The notes beneath the pieces are model-generated. The model saw only the letters and a list, made by a program, of their open reading frames with translations. It was not told the origin of the DNA and ran no database searches. Positions 56,473 to 64,000 of a stretch of 64,000 bases of DNA are shown here, piece by piece (position 1 is the stretch's first letter; each line of letters opens with the position of its first letter). Both the position numbers and the translations under genes were made by a program. Source of the stretch: Calocera cornea HHB12733. Its lineage: Eukaryota > Basidiomycota > Dacrymycetes > Dacrymycetales > Dacrymycetaceae. The stretch covers positions 1 through 64,000 of the forward strand of contig KV424015.1 of NCBI GenBank assembly GCA_001632435.1, given 5' to 3'.

Positions 56473-59400
56473 TCAAATAATGCGGTCAGAAACAGCAGAG
56501 CGAAGAACATGTCCTGACGACCTAGAAGAGGTCGGAGGTGGGTACACGAGATTGACTGCTTCGACGAGAGTGGCCTCGGATAGAGCAGGCTGGAATGGGT
56601 TGGTCTCCAGTGGTGGGACCTCGAAGGGAGACTCTTCGAGTGGCGATGCCCTGAACAGGGTACTCTCGAGCGGTGGGACCTCGGACGAAGCAACATCCAA
56701 TGGTGATGTCCCGGGCAGGGCAGTCTCGAGCAGTGGGACCTCGGAGGGAGGGAAATCGATTGGCGATGTCCCGGACAGGGCAGTCTCGAATCGCGCGCCC
56801 TCGGAGTGAGCGGCCTCGGATGGCACGGCCCTCGGCAGAACGGCTTCAGTGGGCTCGGCCTCAGACGGAACGATTTCGGACAGAGTAATAGCCTTGAGTG
56901 GACTAGCCCGGAATGGAGTGGGCTCGGATAGCTTTATGACCGGAGTTGAATGAGGGCTGAGCTGGTGAAGCAGCGGGCCGTCAGCAGCAGTTTCGTCCCG
57001 GGTGACCTCAACAAAATGTGTTGGCCCCTCCGAGGCCAGGGCAGCGCAACTTTCTTCTCCTCCTGGTTCAGTCTCCGGGCGCACAGAGTGCATCGAGATG
57101 ACGGCAGGTTCAAACAACGCGAGAGTAGATGGCCGGTCTATTGCGAGCTCGATGGGGTTACGCTGCCCAGGCTGATCTTGAAATTCGCCCAATCCATGCA
57201 ATGTGAAGATCGATGACAGAGGAACATCTGGGGCAAGAGTAGGCTGAGACTGCTGGCCGCTCGGTATCATTCGGACTCGCTTCGAAGGAGACGGTGTAGG
57301 TGTCATCACATCTTTGGACCGGACGATGGTGGTGTCTGAGGACGTCTTGCTGCCGAAGCTGAGTTTCTGTGGTTTGGTCGGTCCCGAGAGGGAAGGAGCA
57401 CGCGAGGACCCAGCATGTGGCGGACGATTAGGGTTATCCACACAACGAGCAGACCCTGTGTCATCGGTTCGCAGGTAGCCAAACGGCACGGACGCAGATG
57501 AGGCTGGGGTCTCGGTGGCCGGTGTGACCGCTACAGGGTCGCCGAGAGGCAACTGCTCATCCGCGTTCGCGTCTAATGAATCGGGTGGTTTAGGGACGTT
57601 TGATACAGAGTGGAAAGAAGACTGTACCTCTGTGCTCCGACTCGATGGACCCGCTGTTTGCTTGGTTGTGCGCATCTACGTTGGATGTGTCCAATTGCGG
57701 GCCGTCAGGGACAAGGCCTGATCGTATACGCAAAGCAGGCAACGCTCGTGCGAGGCTGCCCCATGGTTCTGTGCCTCTTGAAATGACGTGCGTAAGGAGA
57801 GCACCGTCGCTGGTTCCCCTCGTTTCAAAGAGCGAATGTCGTTCTTGAGCTTGCGATGCCCGGGGAGAAGTGATCTCTTCGTCACTGAGGTCATACGGTT
57901 TTGCATGAAGGATTCCGATCTCGCCAGTGGTCTGATAACCAGATTCCGGCACGGGTGTGCGTGGCGAACTTGCTGACGCGTGGTAAAGGTTTCCGATTCG
58001 AGCCAACTCCTCCTCAACGCCTGAATTGACGTGCATGCTTACGGATCTATCACCCCCACCGTGATCGGACCATGCAGAGCGTTCATCCGCTCCCCACGAG
58101 AGAGGATCTTGCTGATCATTGGGCGCGCCCTCTGCAGCCAAGGTACGGAGCCTCTCGATGAGGGGTCCAACATAATCCGTCGGTGCAGGTTCCTCTTCCG
58201 GGATGTCTCCACTGGCGGCACTGAGCAATGCGATTAGGGTTGAGTATCATGGTAAAACAGACAACACTTACAGTCCTTTGAGCAGGAGAGTATCCATGAT
58301 AGTATTGTACTTCGTCGGAAAGGCGGATTGAAACATCTTCACATTACTCAGATGATCTCGGTATGGCTTTTCCCATGCGGCAGCCGAGAACTTGTGAGCT
58401 TTGCTTTGCTTCTTTTGACCAGAGCTCCACTGCGATAGACTGCAGTGTAGCTGCAACGAGAATCAATGACGACGACCACATATGTCAGAGGGCAGCTCAC
58501 TGCGGTCACAGGAAGAGCCAAGAGAGCATTGGATCGTTTGGCAAACTCTTCCTTGAACATTGGCCCGTCGGTGTCTTTGCGACGGTAGTATACCGCAAGG
58601 AAAACATCAGCAATAGCGGGATGCTCATAGAGACGGCTGGGCGCTTTCACCTGGATGGTAGGGATCAACCATTGCAGGACAGTGGAAAGTTTTTCAGAAC
58701 CGTACACTTGACTCGCAATCCTCAAACAAGAATCGTGATTGATCGAGAAGACGTTCGACTTCGTCCGCAATCCTCTCCGTGCCCAGCATGGAAACCTGTC
58801 CAAGATACCGCTGCATAACAACGTTATCCGCCGCGGTTTTTAATTCACCTCTCAGCTGGGCTTGACGTTGTTCAATCTACAATTTGGTGAGATAAAGATG
58901 TGAGAAGCAATGTGTTCTGCTTACTATTAACCGCATATAATCAGCATAAGCAACGTTTCGCAAGAAACGACCTCGGTAATGGGTTTCTGAGAGGCCTAAC
59001 TGATGACAGGCTTTCTTGACCGCCAGCCCTACCCAACGCCCACTCTCCAGACCATTTGGAAATGCGTCTTCGGTCTCTAGCTTAGATCGATAGACCCGGT
59101 TGGCAATCTGTGTGATGGATTTCCCCGCAGGAGAAAGCTCCCTCATTACGGCGTGGGTGCCGGACTTGCGAGGGGGTGGTGCTATGGTAGACTCGTCCTG
59201 GGACGAATGATCGAACTCAGTGTCAGAGGTTCCGGTTGACGCGGAAGGCACTTCGATCCCTGCCGAAGTCATCTCGTCGGAATCGTCGAAGTGGGTGATG
59301 GCGTGCCAGGCCAAGCGGTTCTTGCCCTTTGTGCTATGAATCTTACTGGCAACGGCCTGTTGACGACTGCCATTGACCCGCTTTGATGTATTGACAGGCA

Positions 59401-60180
59401 AGGATGATACAAGCTCGTACTAGATTTGATTTGAGAAAGCAGGCAGAACCGAAATACTATCACTGCTCACTTGAATTGTCATATTGGCATCCTTGCGGCC
59501 GTTCCTTTGGATTGGGACCTGCCTTGCTTTCCCTCGTGCCAGACCTGAAGGCCGTTAGACGTGCTTCTGAAAGTGAAATGAGTGGAACACACTAATGTCT
59601 CGGAGCTCCCCTCCATTCATTCCCACTCCTCTGTTCCCTCGGTGTATATCGCGGATTTGTGCCTGCGCATGCGGTCTGACGCCCACGCGTTCCCGACCGG
59701 AGCGTGGAATGCCTTGACCCTTGTCATCCCGCTGTGGTACACCGATAGCCTTCATACGCAGATCTTCCCGGTGGTCTCTGGGAGGGGCGGTGCCACGAGG
59801 AGGCAAGGCATGAGACCGCCGGAGGAGACTAGGGTCTTGAGTTGCCCGGTCAGCGTCGGATATGATCTCGACATCCGAATCAGTCGTTCCATCGGTAAAT
59901 TCCTCCTCGATAACGGGTCTGCTAGTGTGCTCTGGATGACGGAAGACCAGAAGATGATAAGCATAGAATTACATGGGCTCATGGAAGGATAGCTGCATTT
60001 ACCATTCGTGTTGTGGGGTGCAGCGTTTGGAAACGTCACCCCACCAGCGAGGCGGTTACGCGTCGAGGGAAGGCCCTTCGGCTGGGTCGCCCGCGCGAAA
60101 CGTCGGTCATCGTATCCTGTATAGCATAAGTGTTGGCGGACAAATTCGGTAGAAGAAAATATCATACTTAAGGGTAACAT
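56473..60180 (-). CDS. DUF6532 protein (copy 4) with long repetitive C-terminus
   Basis: About nine exons give roughly 1,050 residues. Start ATG at 60178-60180 (MLPLSMIFSS; a second Met follows). The N-terminal part is disordered (E-E-E-F-T-D-G-T-T-D-S-D). The DUF6532 core runs from W-V-G-L-A-V-K-K-A-C-H-Q-L-G to L-Y-E-H-P-A-I-A-D-V-F-L, then the signature L-L-A-L-P-V-T-A joined by a 50-nt intron to L-H-C-S-L-S-Q-W-S-S-G, and ends P-T-K-Y-N-T-I-M. Unlike the other copies, about 590 more residues follow. These are Pro/Ser/Glu-rich and finish in imperfect ~20-residue repeats around S-E-V-P-P-L-E-T (56480-56880). All introns I checked are phase-compatible. Confidence 0.72.
56480..56880 (-). repeat. 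Imperfect ~60-bp coding repeats
   Basis: Repeating units encode about 20 residues each (S-P-L/I-x-x-x-x-S-E-V-P-P/L-L-E-T-A-L-P-G-T and variants) at the C-terminus of DUF6532 copy 4. On the plus strand the units are visible as recurring GGTGGGACCTCGGA and relatives. Confidence 0.7.
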
Positions 60181-61324
60181 TGCTTGCTCTCGAAAGGCGC
60201 CAGCTGGGGTTTGGCGAGGCGGTACCCGAGGTTGCCGGTCAACGAAGCTGGACGCCGCAATACTGATGCAGGTAGAGACACGCTATACTTGAAATACGCT
60301 TGCTCAAGATCTAGACTTGGGTTTGAGAGGACGGGGAGAAAGCGGAGCAGACAGTAGACACCCATAGCACAAGCAGTAAAATTATGTGGGTCTGGTATCC
60401 GGAGCATGGGTCTACGGCAATCTACAGGGGTCTACGTATCTCTACAGGTCTCTATGGGTCTCTACAGGACCCTCAGAGCTGCTTTCGGTTCCGGGCCGCT
60501 CTCCGATGGGCCGCCCTCTCCGAGGTCAATCCACTAGACGGTAATTTCTCTTCCAAAAGGAAAAGGAAGGCGGCTCAGCTGGAATATCGGGCGTGTATTC
60601 CAATAAGTTAGTGTAATGTTGTAATGGACAGAACCTGGTGCTCCGCGAGATTGAGGACCAACTAGTTAGAGTGGTCAAGCCGACCACGAGTCAGGAGGCT
60701 CGTACTGCGTACGGTCAGGGAAAAGTGACTTATGCCCAGCCCAGGTAACAGAAAGAATACGGTCAGGATGAAGTCCAACTTTACCAGAAAGCTATATGAT
60801 GTGTTGTATTGGCATGGCTGATGCTATATAGATGGCCTAATCGCCTGTATAGGGACCCGTCTTGGCCCGTAGGGAGGCGGGAGTGGCGGCGCGCGCTATG
60901 AAGACCCGGAGAAGTCTACGGATGCAATCAGCTCTACACAGCCTCCATAGACTCACATAGGCATGGCGGAACTCACCGATGAGCGGCGTGCATCAACGTT
61001 TCTACACAAACCAACTCCATCATCAAATACAAAATCATTCGTGGCTTGGAAACATCTCCCCGATATGACCTCCAGGAGCAAACGCCTGTGTCACCATCGA
61101 AATGCGCTTACATTGCCGGATGCGGTAACCGAGTTTGATATTTCAAGTCGGCCCGGCAGGGCCCACAGACCAGCCGAGATCGCGTCATTACGCCTTCGAA
61201 ATGCATGAGTCGCCCAAGCCGGAATCTCGGCCCCGCCTGGCAATCTCTCTCTATCCAGCTTGTATATCTGTACACTACCGCCAACATCTTCGCATTGTAG
61301 CAATACCCCGCCAGCACGCCCATC
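60181..61324. other. Intergenic; right edge of accessory island
   Basis: About 1.1 kb with repeat array C at 60411-60470 and scattered similar motifs at about 60914-60959. No supported gene. Presumably holds the promoters of DUF6532 copy 4 and of the downstream dioxygenase. Confidence 0.5.
60411..60470 (+). repeat. 10-bp-period tandem array, copy C
   Basis: Six exact 10-bp units: TCTACGGCAA, TCTACAGGGG, TCTACGTATC, TCTACAGGTC, TCTATGGGTC, TCTACAGGAC. Located about 230 bp upstream of DUF6532 copy 4, in antisense orientation to that gene. Confidence 0.9.
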
Positions 61325-62672
61325 ATGCCTGTCGCAGTCGAGCAGCCCTTCAGCGAGATCCCCACGCTGGACTGGGACCTCATCGCCTCCGGCGTCCCGT
61401 CAGACCGCCAGCAGTTCCTAGCCGACCTGCGGCACGCCATCGTCAACGTCGGCTTCATGTACCTCTCGCGCTCGCCCGTCCCGCTGCCGCTCGTGGATCA
61501 GCTCGTCGCCTACATCCCCGAGCTGTTCGCACTCCCCATGGAGGAGAAGAAGGCGATCAGCATGCTGAACTCGCCCCATTTCTTGGGGTATAGCGTGCAG
61601 GGCGCGGAGTTCACGAGGGGTGCGAGGGACAACAGGGAGCAGTTTGATTTCGCGACTGAGTATGAGTGCCCGTGGAGGGAGGGAGACCCGGATTGGCAGC
61701 GGCTATGGGGTACGCCGCAGGTGCGCCTTTTCCACCATTCCCTACTACTTGGCGTTCCCGCTAATATCGCGCAGTTCCCGCCGGACTCCGTCCTCCCCGG
61801 GTTCCGCACCACGGTTCAAACGTACCTGGACCTTCTCCAGCAGCTCGGGATGGACTTTATCCGCCTGATGGAGGAGGCGCTTCTTGTCGCGCCCGGCCAG
61901 CTCACTCAGTTCTATGACGACCACATGCAGCACCGGTGCAAGGTCGTTAAGTACCCGTCCGTGGACGCGCTGCGTGCGGAGGACGGCACGCAAGGCGTGG
62001 GCCCGCACTATGATGGGGGGTTCCTGACTTTCGTGCGTTGTCGCTCTACGAACTGCGTCCTTGACTCCCATGCTGATACTCCGGTGTCGCCCAGCTCCTG
62101 CAAGCAAGTGACCAGCCCGGCCTGCAAGTGCAGAACCGTGCCGGGCAGTGGATCCCCGCCCCGCCTGTGCGCGGCACCTTCGTGGTCAACATCGGCAAAG
62201 CCCTCGAGACGGTCACCCAGAAGGTGGCGCTCGCGACCACGCACCGCGTTGTGACCCCGCCAAAGGGCAGCGCGCCGCGGTACAGCGTGCCGTTCTTCCA
62301 GAATATCGCGCTGGGGGCGAAGGTGGCAGCGCCAATCGAGGGTGCGTACTGTGCTTTGTGGGGTGGCGCGCCCGCTGACGGGCATGCAGTTCCGAGGGAG
62401 ATATTGGACCTCAAGCGCGCAAGGGGCGATGAGATCGTAACGGACTCTGTGAACTTCTCCGAGTATGAGCGGGACGTGTCGGGGCATGTGCAGCTCATCG
62501 GCCGCATAAAGTGCGTTATTCTCTTCCTCCTTCTCTTCCCCCTCTCCTCTCCGCATTGCAGGTGCTGACCCAGGCGCGTAGAAGCCACCCCGACGTCGGC
62601 GCCCGGTGGTACCCAGAGATGTACAAACAGATCTTCCCCGAGGGGGCGCCGTCGTTTGGGAGCGCATATTGA
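61325..62672 (+). CDS. 2-oxoglutarate/Fe(II) dioxygenase, isopenicillin-N-synthase-like
   Basis: Four exons give about 365-370 residues. The ATG at 61325 opens MPVAVEQPFSEIPTLDWDLI, the DIOX_N type start in which I-P-x-x-D begins the domain. The C-terminal 2OG-FeII_Oxy domain has G-P-H-Y-D-G-G (iron-binding H-x-D), a distal T-H-R-V iron His, and R-Y-S-V-P-F-F, the Arg-x-Ser that binds 2-oxoglutarate. All catalytic residues are present. The last intron ends at CGCGTAG, giving G-R-I-K-S-H-P-D-V-G-A-R-W-Y-P, a motif common in fungal members. Such enzymes hydroxylate, desaturate or cyclise small molecules; the substrate is unknown. Promoter lies at the right edge of the accessory island. Confidence 0.88.
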
Positions 62673-62852
62673 TTTGCCGTCTTCTGGAGAAAATCGGGCA
62701 TTAGAGGGAACCGGGCCATTTGGGTAGATAGATATGCGGATAAGATTAGTTATAGGAAGTAGTGCACAGATTGTACCAATACATTTCTTGCCGAGGGTAG
62801 GCGGCATCGTCAAGACAGCGCGAAAGGGAGGTCGAGGGCGATGCGGAGGGCC

Positions 62853-63606
62853 TCAGTTGTCCGAGGTCGTGCGGATGTGCTCGTACTCCCCTCTCCGGCT
62901 CATGGGGATGATCGTCGCGTCCCTCACACTTCCCGGCATGCTCGGCAGCCTCAACGACTAACCCAGTTCTGTCAACACACCCGGACGATTGTAAGTAGGT
63001 ATGGGGAACGCACCTCCCACCATTTCCTACTGGCTTCCCAGGCATCGGCTGGGTCGATCCCGACCTCCATCATCTTGCCCCGGGCGGCGGCGCCTATTAG
63101 GAGGCCGACGATGATGAGGATAAAGAGGGTTACTGTAAGCTGATCGCGGGGGGAGTCCCGTTCTACCCACCGGTATCAGTGTTTATCGCATACATCCCAT
63201 CCAAGCAGACGGGGTGGTGAGAATAGAGGAAGAAAGACGCACGAAAGCACCTAACATCCACATCCCCCTCCCTGCCCGTCGCCGTATCGGGATTCGCGTC
63301 CCCCAAGCTCGCCTCCTTGCATATCGGCAGCTTCTGGTCGAGGCACCACTGTTTCGTACAGCTGAGGCAGGGCTTGCTCGGGTCCTCCGGCAGGAGGAGC
63401 GGGAGGATTGTGTAGTTGTCGAAGCAGATGCATTTGCAGAAGTGGATCGGCTGCCAGTTGCCTTGGAAGACGGAGGCGCGGACCTGCGGGTGGGAAGGGG
63501 AGGTTAGCTACCCGACGATATCGGTGCCTTGTGCAGGGGAGCGTACTAATGGCAGCCAGAGGGAGAGCTGGAGCAGCAGTAGGGGGAGCACACTTCGTAG
63601 CTTCAT
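62853..63606 (-). CDS. Conserved fungal Cys-rich single-pass membrane protein
   Basis: Four exons give about 185 residues. The ATG at 63604-63606 starts a signal peptide (MKLRSVLPLLLLQLSLWL). A luminal cysteine-rich domain follows: H-F-C-K-C-I-C-F-D-N-Y-T-I, then P-C-L-S-C-T-K-Q-W-C-L-D-Q-K-L-P-I-C. An intron after R-C-F leads to Q-R-D-S-P-R-D-Q-L-T-V-T-L-F-I-L-I-I-V-G-L-L, the single membrane helix. A short tail then holds A-W-E-A-S-R-K-W-W-E and ends T-S-D-N. The arrangement is that of a conserved, uncharacterised fungal secretory-pathway membrane protein. It is divergent from the Arp1-like gene with about 220 bp between starts. Confidence 0.8.
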
Positions 63607-63826
63607 CGTGTCAGGAACGAGAGAGTACGGTCGAGCAGCAGTTAGCCGTCGCTCTGGCTGTCCGCTGTATGCTGCGAAACGCGCAGCGCCACCTCGCATC
63701 ATTCCTCTCTGCACCCAGAAGACCCTTGCTACACGTCTCCCACCTGCTGCCCTACGCGTCGCCTTGTGCTCTCCCGGCGTGTTTGTGGTTGCGTGATACC
63801 CTCTCTCTCACCTTTGGATATCCGGG
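63607..63826. promoter_or_regulatory. Bidirectional promoter region
   Basis: The 220 bp between divergent start codons of the membrane protein gene (-) and the Arp1-like gene (+). It must contain both promoters; a pyrimidine-rich CTCTCTCTC tract lies just before the Arp1-like ATG. Confidence 0.5.
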
Positions 63827-64000
63827 ATGGCGACCGAGTTCGAGGACGTGCTCACAAACCAGCCAGTGGTCATCGACAATGTGCGTCTCTTCTCCTGCCT
63901 TCCTCCGCCGGAGCACAGCTGGGCGCGGCCGCGCGGGGAGGCAAATTACACGCGTTGAGGCTTGGGCTGATGCGAGTGCGCAGGGCTCGGGCACTATCAA
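63827..64000 (+). CDS. Actin-related protein 1 (centractin)-like, 5' part
   Basis: Exon 1 (63827-63880) encodes MATEFEDVLTNQPVVIDN. A 103-nt intron (GTGCGT...GTGCGCAG, 63881-63983) leads to G-S-G-T-I-K, giving the first phosphate-binding loop of the actin fold (V-V-I-D-N-G-S-G-T-I-K). The N-terminal D-V-L-T-N-Q-P-V extension fits Arp1/centractin, which forms the short filament of dynactin, better than conventional actin. The gene runs past the window end, so only about 24 codons are visible. Confidence 0.82.

Overview
The window looks like nuclear DNA of an Agaricomycete (mushroom-forming or wood-decay) basidiomycete. Coding regions are GC-rich and cut by many short introns, mostly about 45-60 nt with GTRNGY donors and some 34-41 nt. 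The gene families also fit: a PP2A A subunit, APC4, MFSD1-like carrier, GH16 glucanase, four DUF6532 genes and a Plavaka-type transposase. I read all gene models by eye from splice signals and frame continuity, so exon edges are approximate unless given.

Left host block (1-29.2 kb). Features in order: a possible cysteine-rich PriA-like secreted gene or remnant (1.2-1.8 kb); a 488-bp Mutator-type MITE with 120-bp inverted ends and a 10-bp target duplication (1986-2473); an NmrA/isoflavone-reductase-like gene (-); the PP2A scaffold subunit (+); an HxxxDG acyltransferase (+); an unrecognised gene (+); an MFSD1-like transporter (+); a GPI-type GH16 glucanase with a 12-nt microexon (+); a bZIP factor (-); APC4 (-); a small conserved protein (-) followed by a decayed paralogue; and a small protein with an MG-C N-terminus (-). 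These are ordinary housekeeping, wall, secretion and regulatory genes.

Accessory island (about 29.4-60.9 kb). This block has a different character. It holds four divergent DUF6532 genes, a ~1,450-residue protein with a degenerate JmjC-like fold and four near-identical 36-residue repeats, two convergent F-box/LRR-like genes, two large proteins of unknown function (one with a truncated, frameshifted duplicate 16 kb away), and an apparently complete Plavaka (CMC-type) transposase. Three arrays of an exactly 10-bp-period repeat (consensus TCTAYNGNNN) lie upstream of the second DUF6532 gene, upstream of the transposase, and upstream of the fourth DUF6532 gene. No convincing outer terminal repeats or target duplication were found by eye. 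It could be one large composite element, several nested elements, or a transposon-rich neighbourhood.

Right host block (61-64 kb). A 2-oxoglutarate/Fe(II) dioxygenase (+), a conserved single-pass membrane protein (-), and the first 24 codons of an Arp1/centractin-like actin-related protein (+), cut by the window end. The last two are divergent and share a ~220-bp promoter region.
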